A model generated the notes under the pieces. The model was not told the DNA's origin. It ran no database searches and saw nothing but the letters and a program-made list of their open reading frames with translations. Position numbers and translations under genes: made by a program. DNA of 64,000 nucleotides from Deinococcus arboris (GTDB lineage Bacteria; Deinococcota; Deinococci; Deinococcales; Deinococcaceae): NCBI RefSeq assembly GCF_009755355.1, contig NZ_WQLB01000009.1:69415-133414 (forward strand). The letters run 5' to 3'. This document shows, one piece after another, positions 1-7,750 of the stretch (positions are counted from its first letter, which is position 1; every line of letters starts with the position of its first letter).

Positions 1-288
1 AGTCGAGAAAGGCCGGCCAAAAACCGTCCTCGTGGACTTGATGATGAGTTCAAAGCTGATGCCCTTGCTCTGCTAGAAGCTAGTGGAGCCATTGTTGACG
101 CCCTGAAGGTCACCGTAGAGCCCCCAGGTGGCGGCACGCCCCGGACGATTGATCTCAAGCGAGATCGACATTTCGCCGCTATAGACGTTCTTCTGACAAG
201 CGAGCGAAGTATTGATACTGACGACACATACGCGAAGATCATAAAATATTACAATGAGTATGTTATAGGCGAAGCGAAGGGCAAGTAG
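1..288 (+). CDS. Partial hypothetical protein (3' end)
   Basis: The reading frame is open from the first base of the window to a TAG at 286-288 and gives about 95 residues; the start lies outside. The visible part is charged and hydrophilic and ends in a lysine-rich tail (GEAKGK). No family was recognised. It lies on the same strand as the membrane protein and integrase that follow, so it probably belongs to the same first element. Its base composition is less GC-rich than the phage core genes. Confidence 0.6.
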   Translation, partial: SRERPAKNRPRGLDDEFKADALALLEASGAIVDALKVTVEPPGGGTPRTIDLKRDRHFAAIDVLLTSERSIDTDDTYAKIIKYYNEYVIGEAKGK

Positions 289-317
289 ATTAGTTATGAG
301 TAGTGTGGAGGTCCACC

Positions 318-902
318 GTGACGGTCGTAAGGTCAGTAGTACGTTCTTTCTTCGATCTGCTGGTCGGTCTACCGGGACTCATCTACCTCTTCGCAGTCCT
401 GGGGGCCACTGGTACCGTTTTTGCCCCCCGAGGCTTCACCGCAGCATTTGTCGAGTCTTCACTCCCTGCTATGGCTGGAGTCTCCTTTTCCCTTTTCGGC
501 TTTGGTGTGACTGCTCTTTCAATCCTCACTTCGTTGAAGGCCACTCCATTTTTTGAAAAACTGCAAGAGACAGATTTTCAAACTTGGAAAAATCTCGTTG
601 GCTCTTTCCTTCACATGGTTACTATCTTCGCCATGCTAGGCATATTCTCTTTTTCCATAACCAAAGATCGGATCATCGCGCTTCAGGGTGGTGAATATAA
701 TGCAGTACTATTTATTTACATAGCATTGTTTCTTCTGGCTTTTTTGGCCACTGCAATTGCTATCTATCTACTCAGAGGAGTAGCAAACGTGAAGCCACCA
801 GCACCAACTCCAACAATTAGCCCTGTAGATCCCTCTTTTCTAAATCCGGGGTCTACAGCCGCAAGCCAGGGTGTTACGCCAATAAGTGGCGGGACTCCCT
901 AA
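318..902 (+). CDS. Small membrane protein upstream of integrase (left element)
   Basis: The protein has about 194 residues from a GTG at 318, which follows a GGAGG at 307-311; an earlier in-frame GTG at 303 has no such site. Four hydrophobic segments are visible, near residues 10-35, 50-70, 95-118 and 130-155, followed by a proline/serine-rich tail of about 40 residues. It ends 30 bp before the integrase and could be co-transcribed with it. The second element also has a membrane protein directly upstream of its integrase. A superinfection-exclusion role is possible but is inference only. Confidence 0.7.
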   Translation: MTVVRSVVRSFFDLLVGLPGLIYLFAVLGATGTVFAPRGFTAAFVESSLPAMAGVSFSLFGFGVTALSILTSLKATPFFEKLQETDFQTWKNLVGSFLHMVTIFAMLGIFSFSITKDRIIALQGGEYNAVLFIYIALFLLAFLATAIAIYLLRGVANVKPPAPTPTISPVDPSFLNPGSTAASQGVTPISGGTP

Positions 903-932
903 TGTTTATACCTCTTCAAAAGAACTTTATCA

Positions 933-2129
933 GTGCCAATACAACGCAGTAAACGCAAGCTCGGCTCTGTCTTCCAGCGCAAGCAGGATGGCCGCTGGGC
1001 CGCCGCTGTCAGCCTGCCCAACGGGAAGCGCATCACGCGGTACGTCTCCCCTGCCGAGCCGAACCCTGAGCGTGCCGCCCACGCCCTGCTGGCCAAGCTC
1101 ATCACGGAAGCCGAGCAGGGTGAGATTGTGCCGCCCAGCCAGATGACCCTGGAAAAGTGGCTAGCCGAATACCTGCGCCGCGCGAACCGGGGCAAGGCGC
1201 CGGCCACGGTCAAGGACCGCGAGTACAGCGCCAGCTACCTGAACGCCGCGATGGGCAGCACCCGCTTGGAGCGCCTCACGTCGCAGCAGATCCAGCGCTG
1301 GGCTGACACGGCCGTGCATCCCACCCGTGAAGCCCTCAAGGCCCACCGGAAGTACGAGGGCCAGCCTCTCAGCCAGCGGGCCAAGCAGAAGGCGCTCCAG
1401 ATGCTGCGCAGCGCACTGACAGAAGCAGTCGGCCTGGGCCACATCCCCCGGAACCCAGCCCTACCCGTGAAGCTGGAACGACGGGCCAGCAAGCCTAAGG
1501 GCGTGGCCTGGACGCCCGCACAGGCCCAGGCCTTCTTGCTGGCCAATGAGGGCACTAGTCTGGCGCCTCTCTGGAAGCTGGCCCTCCAGACTGGGGCGCG
1601 GCTCGGCGAGCTACTGGCCCTGCAGGCCTCGGACTATGACCCTGACCGGCGCATCCTCCGCATCGAGCGCACCCTGAAATATGGGGGTGAGGGTGCAGGG
1701 AAGGCCGCCCGCCGGACAGTTGGCGCACCTAAGACCGAGCGGGCCAATCGGAGCTTCCCCCTCTCGCCTGATGCCCAGGAGACGATTGAAGCGGCGCTGG
1801 CCCGGCGCGAGGCGCTGAGGACTAAGGCGGGGCCAGCCTGGATGGCTGGGGATTGGCTCTTCCCGGCGGAGACTGGCCAGCTGATTCCGCACGGCAACGC
1901 CCACCGGGCCTGGCGGGAAGCCTTGAAGCGGGCGCCCGACGTGCCTGTGGTCCGGCCGCATGACCTGCGGCACACCTTTATCTCGCTGGCCCTTCGCCGC
2001 GGCGTGAAGCCAGAAGTGGTGGCGCGGATGGTGGGGCACAGCTCGCCGCTGATCACGATGCGGATTTACCGGCAGGTGTTTGAGGACGAGTTCGAGGACG
2101 CGCGGGAGATGATCACGGGTCTGGTGTAG
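933..2129 (+). CDS. int: Tyrosine recombinase / phage integrase (left element)
   Basis: This 398-residue protein has an N-terminal arm-binding-like segment (LGSVFQRK near residue 11), a SAM-like core-binding region (about 70-180) and a tyrosine recombinase catalytic domain. Visible catalytic residues are R223 (GARLGELLAL), H343 and R346 (HDLRHTF), H369 (VGHSSP) and Y379 (IYRQ). The only plausible start is the GTG at 933, because the frame is otherwise open back to the upstream stop at 900-902. The gene lies 117 bp from the tRNA-derived repeat at 2247, the usual position of an integrase beside its attachment site. It should have inserted the element that ends at that repeat. Confidence 0.93.
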   Translation: MPIQRSKRKLGSVFQRKQDGRWAAAVSLPNGKRITRYVSPAEPNPERAAHALLAKLITEAEQGEIVPPSQMTLEKWLAEYLRRANRGKAPATVKDREYSASYLNAAMGSTRLERLTSQQIQRWADTAVHPTREALKAHRKYEGQPLSQRAKQKALQMLRSALTEAVGLGHIPRNPALPVKLERRASKPKGVAWTPAQAQAFLLANEGTSLAPLWKLALQTGARLGELLALQASDYDPDRRILRIERTLKYGGEGAGKAARRTVGAPKTERANRSFPLSPDAQETIEAALARREALRTKAGPAWMAGDWLFPAETGQLIPHGNAHRAWREALKRAPDVPVVRPHDLRHTFISLALRRGVKPEVVARMVGHSSPLITMRIYRQVFEDEFEDAREMITGLV

Positions 2130-2130
2130 C

Positions 2131-2181
2131 GCTGTAGCAGAGCTGTAGCAAACCTGTTGGTTTCCATTGGTCTCTGTTGGT
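2131..2181. repeat. Short direct repeats beside the att core (possible integrase arm sites)
   Basis: GCTGTAGCA occurs at 2131-2139 and 2142-2150, and CTGTTGGT at 2154-2161 and 2174-2181. They lie between the integrase stop and the att core. Paired short repeats here are what integrase arm-type sites look like, but binding is not demonstrated. Confidence 0.35.
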
Positions 2182-2246
2182 CTGCGAATCAGGAAAACTG
2201 GTGGTGTTGGGGGATGTTGGCGTGCATACGCGAGTGACTGCTTGGT

Positions 2247-2291
2247 CTTCTAAGCGGTCGGTCCCGTGTTCGAGTCACGGAGAGCGCGCCA
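2247..2291. repeat. Attachment site core, left copy: tRNA-Arg(TCT) 3' fragment
   Basis: These 45 bp are identical to 61808-61852. They parse as tRNA from the anticodon loop onward: loop CTTCTAA (anticodon TCT, Arg), stem strand GCGGT, variable CGGTC, T arm CCGTG-TTCGAGT-CACGG, acceptor strand AGAGCGC, discriminator G and CCA. No matching 5' half lies upstream; an acceptor strand like GCGCTCT and an anticodon-stem strand like ACCGC would be needed. This is therefore a junction between two elements, not a working tRNA. Identity starts exactly at the anticodon loop, which fits strand exchange there. Confidence 0.9.
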
Positions 2292-2294
2292 AAG

Positions 2295-2319
2295 AAACCC
2301 CCGTCTACACGGGGGTTTT
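2295..2319. terminator. Intrinsic terminator after the att core
   Basis: A 7-bp GC stem (2298-2304 with 2309-2315, loop CTAC) is followed by TTTT and preceded by AAA on the other side. It can act on both strands. It would insulate the convergent integrase genes on either side. Confidence 0.7.
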
Positions 2320-2388
2320 CTGCTGTCGTCGGGTTGAATTAGACCCCTCCGAATGTCCAGTTACAGGATGGGTACAGCCTATTCACTC

Positions 2389-3603
2389 CTAATCAAGCAA
2401 GCCGATCAGGCTGGCGCCCACTTCCTGCAGCTCTTCCTGCTGGATCTGGCGGTAGATCTTCATGGTGATGACTGGGCTGCTGTGGCCCACGATGGCCGAC
2501 ACCACATCAAAGGGCGCCCCGGCCCGAATAGCCAAGTTGATAAACGTGTAGCGCAACCCGTGAGGGGTAAGGCGAGGCAGCAGATCTGGTTCACGGGTGG
2601 GCACAGCCTCGGCAGCGGCTTTGACTTCCACCTTATTCAGACGTGCAATCGTCTCGTCGAGGTGCCGGGCCACGTTCCGGTCTCCGAGCATCGTGCCGGT
2701 CTCGCTCGGGAACAGCCAGCCCTCTTCAGACCAGAGCCCCTTGGCCGCCGTCTTCTCTGCTTCAGCCTTCCGGCGATCAAGGTGGTCGCGCAGCTCCGCG
2801 TTCAGATCGGCTGGCAAGGTGAGGGTGCGCAGGCTGGCGTGGGTCTTCGGCGAACCGACTGCGGTGCGGCGTGTCGCCTCGGCTGTCTCGCGTTGAATCG
2901 TCTGCCTTATATATAAGGTGGACTTCTCCGGGTGATAGTGCTCCAGTCGCAGGGCCAGAGCCTCGCCCAGGCGCAGGCCCTGACCGAGCAGCAGACGGTA
3001 CAGCGAGGCCAGTCGGTGACCCTGCACCGCGGCCAGGAAGCGGCGCACCTGCGCCTTGCTCCAGACCTTGTGCTGCGGCGGCGCTGCCGCAAGGCGCGGC
3101 AAAGTGACCGCCTTGGCCGGGTTGCGGGCAATGAGACTGAGCGCCGTGGCTTCCTCCAGCGCACTGGTGAGGAGGGTCAGCATCTTGCGCCGGGTCCGGG
3201 GACTGTACTTGGCGTGGTCGTGCATCAGGGCCTGGACATGCGCGCCGTGGAGCGCGGTCAGGCGCCGGGTGCCCAGATGCCCCGTGATCAACCCGACCAA
3301 CCGCCGATCTTCGCGGACGGTGGCCGGCTTACTCGCGCGGGCCTTGTGCTTCCGCGCCAGGTACCCATCCAGCCACTCTTTCATCGTGGTGGTGCTGGGG
3401 GCCTGGAGGGCGCCGCGGCCACTCTCGGCAATCATGTCGGCCAGTTTCTGTTCGGCTTCCCGCTCGGTTTTGGCGTACCGGGTCAGCCGCCGCCGCTTGC
3501 CGTCAATGATGCCGAGTTCGATTTCGGCCGCCCATTTGCCGTCACTGCGCTGGAACACGGAACCCAGGGCGCGGCGCTGTTTCGGCTTGCGCCGTCCGTT
3601 CAT
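2389..3603 (-). CDS. int: Tyrosine recombinase / prophage integrase (second element)
   Basis: The protein has 404 residues if it starts at the ATG at 3603, whose ATGA overlaps the TGA of the upstream membrane-protein gene; the frame is open further upstream but that start fits coupling. The N-terminal LGSVFQRSDGKWAAE segment resembles the left-element integrase. The catalytic residues seen are the Arg in GQGLRLGEALAL, His and Arg in HGLRYTF, His in VGHSSP and Tyr in IYRQ. The gene ends 98 bp inside the left att core and is transcribed toward it, as expected for the enzyme that integrates and excises the 59.6-kb element. It shares att specificity with the left integrase but the two are clearly divergent. 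Confidence 0.93.
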   Translation of the reverse strand: MNGRRKPKQRRALGSVFQRSDGKWAAEIELGIIDGKRRRLTRYAKTEREAEQKLADMIAESGRGALQAPSTTTMKEWLDGYLARKHKARASKPATVREDRRLVGLITGHLGTRRLTALHGAHVQALMHDHAKYSPRTRRKMLTLLTSALEEATALSLIARNPAKAVTLPRLAAAPPQHKVWSKAQVRRFLAAVQGHRLASLYRLLLGQGLRLGEALALRLEHYHPEKSTLYIRQTIQRETAEATRRTAVGSPKTHASLRTLTLPADLNAELRDHLDRRKAEAEKTAAKGLWSEEGWLFPSETGTMLGDRNVARHLDETIARLNKVEVKAAAEAVPTREPDLLPRLTPHGLRYTFINLAIRAGAPFDVVSAIVGHSSPVITMKIYRQIQQEELQEVGASLIGLLD

Positions 3604-4250
3604 GCCTCTTGGCCTGGCTGTACAGATTGCCCTTGTTCCGATGACAGCGGAGTAGCCCAAGCGAGATCAAGTTCCGGCAACTGGGGAGGTAATTGAGTCA
3701 CAGGCTGGGGAATGACTGAACGATCCTCTAATTTCAAAATCAAAATGACACTCACAATAACAAAAAACCAGAAACACATCGTATACAGAGAGTAGAAAAA
3801 GAGCGCGCGACCCGTATCAAAGAGGTTGTTTTCCGCGTAGAATTTGACCATCGCTCCACTCAGTGTGCCGAGACCAGCGGCAATGGCCAGTGCAATAGAT
3901 CCAAGATCTCTCTGGATATGTTTTGAACGCCTGTAGGCCACGATTATAGAAATCATCGTGGCGAAGGCAAATATATGAATACCCCATTCGAGAGCCTCCT
4001 TTTGAATTGCCAGATCTTGACCAATAAGGCCATTCAAAACGGCCAGTCCAGACAGGCTTGAAAGGAGGTAAAGATGGGAACCAAACATGAGAGTCGAGAA
4101 AATTAGTCCAGCAAAACCAATACCAACTTCTATTTTCCTACGTCTTTCAGGTTTAGAAGCCTTCCAGAAAAGACGAAGGAGATACGCCAGAAAGGCTCCA
4201 GCAAGAAAACCTTCAATGATTGGCTTAATCCAAAGGAAGAAACTTTCCAT
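3600..4250 (-). CDS. Multi-pass membrane protein upstream of integrase
   Basis: This 216-residue protein has about five hydrophobic segments (near residues 8-28, 42-65, 90-107, 118-138 and 148-172) and a proline/glutamine-rich cytoplasmic-type tail. It overlaps the integrase start by 4 bp (ATGA), so the two are translationally coupled. It belongs to the minus-strand lysogeny operon and should be made in the lysogen. Its GC content is lower than that of the integrase. No family was recognised. Superinfection exclusion or another lysogen membrane function would fit its position, but that is inference. Confidence 0.8.
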   Translation of the reverse strand: MESFFLWIKPIIEGFLAGAFLAYLLRLFWKASKPERRRKIEVGIGFAGLIFSTLMFGSHLYLLSSLSGLAVLNGLIGQDLAIQKEALEWGIHIFAFATMISIIVAYRRSKHIQRDLGSIALAIAAGLGTLSGAMVKFYAENNLFDTGRALFFYSLYTMCFWFFVIVSVILILKLEDRSVIPQPVTQLPPQLPELDLAWATPLSSEQGQSVQPGQEA

Positions 4251-4281
4251 ATGTCAACCTCAGCTGGTGAGCGTGGCAAAC

Positions 4282-5052
4282 CTAGGGTTTAACTTCTTTA
4301 CGAATACGCCGCGCCATCTCCCGAGTTGATTCGTAGACCGACGAAGGCCGCCAACGTGGTGGGATGTACACCCGCTGGGCTAACACCACGTCGACCTTCA
4401 AATCCCGGCTGACGCGTAGGCGTTCCGCGAGGACATTCGCCATGTGGAGTGTGGCCGGCTCGGGCAACTCGATAGCCTTATATTCCGTCTTGAGACGGTG
4501 GTCCATTACCGTCATCAGGAGCAGGCGTGGCAGCTGGGCCAGGCCCATGTCCACCTGCCAGGCGTCAAGTAACCGGTCCGTGCTTTCAAAGTGCTCGTCG
4601 AACAGGTCGCCCATGGTCAGCACTAGCCAGGCGTCCTCTGGCTCAGCCAGCTCGGCGTCCTGACGGTCGCTGGGCTCCAGCAGCTCTGCCCGGGCCACAG
4701 GCAAGGTGTGCATTTCCGGCACGTTCTGCAAGGACAGGTGCGCCCGAATCGTCAGACGCTCGGTGCTGGTCCCTTCAACGGCCTCGTAAATTTCATCTGT
4801 CCGCTCAGGGTCATCCAGCGTCTGGGCAGGCACTTTCAAGCTCAGGTGCGCGACTTTCTGGCCATCTTCGTGCTCGACGCGCAGGCGGGCGCGAGTGAAC
4901 GTGGTCGAACTGTTGCGGAGCTGGGCCAAGGCATGCTGAAGGGGGGTCGGGAGCCGGGTGCCGACATGCTCACCGAAGTCCACCAGGTCACCCATCGTGT
5001 AGTCCACCGGGTTGACGTGGGGGTAAAACCGGCCAAGCTCCCGCCACCTCAC
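4282..5052 (-). CDS. Hypothetical protein of the lysogeny operon
   Basis: The protein has 256 residues from a GTG at 5052 that overlaps the preceding gene's TGA (GTGA). It is soluble, acidic in the middle (repeated D/E with DDPERTDEIYE) and basic at the C terminus (ARRIRKEVKP). No HExxH, HTH or known catalytic motif was seen. It lies between the S24-like protein and the membrane protein in a five-gene minus-strand operon. Expression in the lysogen is likely; function is unknown. Confidence 0.75.
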   Translation of the reverse strand: MRWRELGRFYPHVNPVDYTMGDLVDFGEHVGTRLPTPLQHALAQLRNSSTTFTRARLRVEHEDGQKVAHLSLKVPAQTLDDPERTDEIYEAVEGTSTERLTIRAHLSLQNVPEMHTLPVARAELLEPSDRQDAELAEPEDAWLVLTMGDLFDEHFESTDRLLDAWQVDMGLAQLPRLLLMTVMDHRLKTEYKAIELPEPATLHMANVLAERLRVSRDLKVDVVLAQRVYIPPRWRPSSVYESTREMARRIRKEVKP

Positions 5053-5528
5053 AGGAACTTCACCTGCTTTTTGCCCAGGTACCGCGCGTACACCACGCCC
5101 TCCATGCGCCACTCTGGGTCAAACTTGATCGGCGGATAGTCGGGGTTCCGGCTGACCAAGAGGTGCTTCCCGTTCACGAGACCACGCTCTTTGACGATGT
5201 AGCCGTTGCGCGTGCTGATGACAGTGTTCCGGGTGTTGTGGTACACGCTGCCCAGAATCCGGGGGTCCACCAACACGATGTCACCGTGCCGGATGGCCTG
5301 CTCACTGCCATCGTCCATGCTGTGTCCAATCACCAGCATGGCGCGGGCATGTGGGCGGTACTGGGTTGGCGTCAGGACCAGTGTTGGGGGCGGTCCTTCC
5401 CAGGCCAGGCCGTCATCCGCCACGGGCGCCTCCGGGACGCTCGCTTGCAGCACACCGGAAAGGGTAAGGTTCCTTGTGTTCCTAACATAATGTCTGGGTA
5501 AAGCAATCCCAGAAGGCGCGTATGGCAT
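5049..5528 (-). CDS. S24/LexA-like peptidase-fold protein without HTH
   Basis: This 159-residue protein starts at an ATG at 5528 behind a strong AAGGAGG. The C-terminal two thirds look like the S24 peptidase fold of LexA and CI: a serine in GHSMDDGS (about residue 70), then HGDIVLVDP, and a lysine in GYIVKERG (about residue 113) as the expected Ser-Lys pair. There is no recognisable helix-turn-helix in the first 60 residues. It follows the HTH/S24 repressor by 11 bp. A regulatory partner, trans-acting protease or UmuD-like role are all possible. The fold assignment is fairly secure; the role is inference. Confidence 0.75.
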   Translation of the reverse strand: MPYAPSGIALPRHYVRNTRNLTLSGVLQASVPEAPVADDGLAWEGPPPTLVLTPTQYRPHARAMLVIGHSMDDGSEQAIRHGDIVLVDPRILGSVYHNTRNTVISTRNGYIVKERGLVNGKHLLVSRNPDYPPIKFDPEWRMEGVVYARYLGKKQVKFL

Positions 5529-5539
5529 GGCAAACCTCC

Positions 5540-6280
5540 TTAGTTCGAGAGTCGGGTGGATGGGGTGGGCGACTGATCGCTGACGATTCGGTACGCCCGG
5601 CCCAACACACGCGCTTGGTCAGCAGGAATGAAATTGAGAGCAAACGTTGGGTTGTCCGCCGTGAACGCGAGGCCGCTCGGCAACGGCGTCAGGCGGCGCA
5701 GATGCACCCGGCCCTGGTGCTCAACGGCGTAGATGTTGTTGGGACGGTCTGCGGCCGTGTCGGCCAGATCCAGGAAGACAATGTCGTCTTCGTGGATGCT
5801 GCGCTGCTGGTCGCTGGTCATCTCGTTGGAGTCCGCGAAGACCGCCAAAGACTGAGGCGGGGCCTGCACCCGCGGATTGGGCGCCACAAAGGCGTAGGCG
5901 TCGGGTTGCCGCTCGGCCTTGGCCACGTCGCGCAGCAGGTAGATAGGTGTGGCGTCGGCACCCATATCTTGGGCTTCAACGATACCTAGATCGACTCCAG
6001 TTGCTCTTTGAAGGTGCGCAAGCGACCAATCCAGCCCACGCGCAAGAGCGACAACTTTTCCAAGTCCAACATTCAGTAAATGGACACGTCCAGTTTCAAC
6101 GTCTGCAATGTTTGACTGAGTCAATATTTCCTTGCCGTTTTCGTCTAAACCGCCATCTACAGCCACGTCTTCCTGTCGCTTACCAAGCATCATTCGCCGC
6201 TGTGCTATGGCTTGAGACCATGCAGGACGCTCTTTCTGTTGGCGGGAAACTCTTGGCATGAGATGGGTAGAGGCGTACAT
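5540..6280 (-). CDS. CI-like repressor: HTH plus degenerate S24 domain
   Basis: The protein has about 246 residues from the ATG at 6280 or 239 from the ATG at 6257-6259; neither has a clear Shine-Dalgarno site. An XRE-type HTH lies near residues 15-85 (AIAQRRMMLGKRQEDVA, then LTQSNIADVETGR). The C-terminal half keeps the S24 outline (DSNEM then EDDIVFLD), but the position expected for the catalytic lysine reads VHLRRL, with arginine. Self-cleavage may therefore be lost. The gene diverges from a Cro-like gene across GTACATT operators. It is the likely lysogeny repressor. Confidence 0.85.
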   Translation of the reverse strand: MYASTHLMPRVSRQQKERPAWSQAIAQRRMMLGKRQEDVAVDGGLDENGKEILTQSNIADVETGRVHLLNVGLGKVVALARGLDWSLAHLQRATGVDLGIVEAQDMGADATPIYLLRDVAKAERQPDAYAFVAPNPRVQAPPQSLAVFADSNEMTSDQQRSIHEDDIVFLDLADTAADRPNNIYAVEHQGRVHLRRLTPLPSGLAFTADNPTFALNFIPADQARVLGRAYRIVSDQSPTPSTRLSN

Positions 6281-6305
6281 TTCGACGCTGCTACGCAGAA
6301 TGTAC
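6275..6305. promoter_or_regulatory. Operator half-sites GTACATT / AATGTAC
   Basis: GTACATT at 6275-6281 and AATGTAC at 6299-6305 face each other. The same heptamer makes up the perfect operator at 6345-6361. One half-site contains the candidate ATG of the repressor gene, so binding here could autoregulate the repressor. Confidence 0.5.
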
Positions 6306-6344
6306 GTTATGGGTTCCCACGTTCCGAAAGTTTTCACACCTAGA

Positions 6345-6361
6345 GTACATTGACAATGTAC
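6345..6361. promoter_or_regulatory. Perfect palindromic operator
   Basis: GTACATTGACAATGTAC has 8-bp arms around one central base. It overlaps the -35 box of the rightward promoter, so a bound repressor dimer would block early transcription. Confidence 0.75.
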
Positions 6362-6378
6362 GTACCTATCCATATATT
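6350..6378 (+). promoter_or_regulatory. Rightward early promoter (PR-like)
   Basis: TTGACA at 6350-6355 and TATATT at 6373-6378 are separated by 17 bp, a near-consensus sigma-70 promoter. The predicted first transcribed base is at about 6385, the A of the Cro-like ATG, so the mRNA would be leaderless. Confidence 0.75.
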
Positions 6379-6384
6379 TGAAGT

Positions 6385-6657
6385 ATGCGAATGAGCGAAA
6401 TCCGAAAATTGCGTACTCAGCGCAATATGACCCGAGATCAGCTCGCCGTTAAATCGGGCATCTCTTCCTTGACTATCCGGGCGCACGAGCTTGGGACAGT
6501 CAATGGCACTGAGACGAAAACAGCAGAAGCCATCGCTACAGCCCTGGACGTCCCCGTCCAAGCTCTCTTTTTTCCAGTCAATATGGATATATCCAAGAAA
6601 TCTTCTGAAAATAATGTTTGTACCCAAGCAGACTCTGGAAGCCAGGTGTCCGTATGA
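6385..6657 (+). CDS. Cro-like XRE-family regulator
   Basis: This 90-residue protein has an XRE HTH at about residues 3-60 (IRKLRTQRNMTRDQLAVKSG, then TIRAHELG and AIATALDV). The ATG coincides with the predicted transcription start of the palindrome-controlled promoter, and there is no Shine-Dalgarno site, so it is probably read as a leaderless mRNA. It diverges from the CI-like gene and opens the early operon, the standard place for Cro. The stop overlaps the next start (ATGA). Confidence 0.85.
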   Translation: MRMSEIRKLRTQRNMTRDQLAVKSGISSLTIRAHELGTVNGTETKTAEAIATALDVPVQALFFPVNMDISKKSSENNVCTQADSGSQVSV

Positions 6658-6956
6658 GCCTCGAAGCCCTCATCTCTGAGGCCGTGGCCGTGGGCGTGCG
6701 TCAAGCCCTGGCCGACCTCTCCCCCACCACATCCACTGAACCCGACACCGTCCTGACAACCCGTGAGGCGGCCAAACTGCTGCACCTCGACGAGCAGACC
6801 ATCCGCACTGAGGCCGAGGCCGGGCGTTTGCCAGGCCTGCTCATCGGTCGCGGCTGGAAGTTCAGTCGCCAGGCACTGCTCGCTGTTCTGCGTCACCCCA
6901 ATCCCACCGATACCGCGCAGATGCGCGTCCGGCAGGCAGGCCAGAAGGCTGTCTGA
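6654..6956 (+). CDS. Excisionase-like / MerR-type helix-turn-helix protein
   Basis: The protein has 100 residues. The central segment (about 38-85: LTTREAAKLLHLDEQTIR, then GRLPGLLIGRGWKFSRQAL) matches the winged-helix domain of excisionase and helix_turn_helix_17 proteins. The start is the ATG overlapping the Cro-like TGA by 4 bp. As the second early gene it could act as Xis with the distant integrase, or as a second regulator. Confidence 0.8.
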   Translation: MSLEALISEAVAVGVRQALADLSPTTSTEPDTVLTTREAAKLLHLDEQTIRTEAEAGRLPGLLIGRGWKFSRQALLAVLRHPNPTDTAQMRVRQAGQKAV

Positions 6957-6967
6957 ACCAACAAAAA

Positions 6968-7002
6968 GCGCGCCGTAGCGGGATTCACGGTCCCTGGCGC
7001 GC
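6968..7002. other. GC-rich hairpin after the excisionase-like gene
   Basis: GCGCGCC (6968-6974) pairs with GGCGCGC (6996-7002), with an inner GGGA/TCCC pairing. No T-run follows. It could be an attenuator or mRNA processing site between the regulatory genes and the long early operon. Confidence 0.45.
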
Positions 7003-7023
7003 ACTCAGAAAAGGAGCGTCCTC

Positions 7024-7422
7024 ATGATACAGGTCTCAAGCCCCGCCGTCATCCTCACCGCGCACAGCATGGCCGAGTTGCGTGCCCGCGCCAAAGCCCA
7101 GGGCCGCACCATCGTGGAAGCCAGCTACAGCCGCCTCTGCGGCTGGACGGCCCGCACCGAACCCGCCCGCACCGCCCTGAGCCGCACCTACACCGTCAAT
7201 GAGAGCGACACCTTCACCGGCTACGCCTGGTCCGGCACGGTCACGCTGTCTTCGCAGAGTGGCGTGCTGACCGGCGCCATTAACGGCGTGCCCTGTGCGT
7301 TTGGCGCCGCCGCCGCTCGCCTCGACACCTGCACCTACCTGCGCCTGACCGACGAGCAGCTGGCCACCCACTGCCCTGTCCCTAGCACAAGCGCAGCTGC
7401 CCAGATCGGTGGTGCGGCATGA
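7024..7422 (+). CDS. Hypothetical early protein
   Basis: This 132-residue protein starts at an ATG behind AAAAGGAGC. It is rich in Ala and Thr with four cysteines (LCGW, VPCAF, DTCTY, THCP). No family was recognised. It is the first gene of the overlapping early string; its stop overlaps the next ATG by 4 bp. Confidence 0.7.
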   Translation: MIQVSSPAVILTAHSMAELRARAKAQGRTIVEASYSRLCGWTARTEPARTALSRTYTVNESDTFTGYAWSGTVTLSSQSGVLTGAINGVPCAFGAAAARLDTCTYLRLTDEQLATHCPVPSTSAAAQIGGAA

Positions 7423-7529
7423 GGCACCGCTTCGGTACGGAACTCACCGTCCTCCTCTGTCGCCGCCGAGTGGGTGTGGCCCTGATCGGCCTGGTCGCCC
7501 TGCTGATGGGCCTGGACGCCGCGCTGTGA
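7419..7529 (+). CDS. Small single-pass membrane protein
   Basis: This 36-residue product has a basic N terminus (MRHRF, CRRRVG) followed by one hydrophobic helix (VALIGLVALLMGL). The ATG overlaps the upstream TGA and its own TGA overlaps the next GTG, so it sits exactly in the coupled chain, which is the main evidence that it is real. Confidence 0.6.
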   Translation: MRHRFGTELTVLLCRRRVGVALIGLVALLMGLDAAL

Positions 7530-7750
7530 GCGTCATCACCACACCCGGCCCCTGGCTGCCCTCGGGGACCAGCGCCGACCGCAAGGTCGAGGACCTGCGG
7601 GACCGGGGCTATGAGGCGCGCTGGGGCGGCCAGGGCCGCGACATCCATCTGACGGTGACCACGCCCGGCGGTCAGACGACCATCCACATCGGCGCCACCT
7701 GCGCGGCCTGTGCGCGGGACGCCTACGAGAGCGCCCAGGAGGCCCAATGA
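7526..7750 (+). CDS. Hypothetical early protein
   Basis: The product has 74 residues from a GTG that overlaps the upstream TGA. It is a compact sequence with a GYEARWGGQGRDIHLTV core and a CAAC pair near the C terminus. No family was recognised. The next ATG overlaps its TGA. Confidence 0.65.
   Translation: MSVITTPGPWLPSGTSADRKVEDLRDRGYEARWGGQGRDIHLTVTTPGGQTTIHIGATCAACARDAYESAQEAQ

Noticed and set aside
2353..2916. Plus-strand frame across the integrase
   Set aside because: It is antisense to the integrase C-terminal catalytic region, which has all active-site residues.
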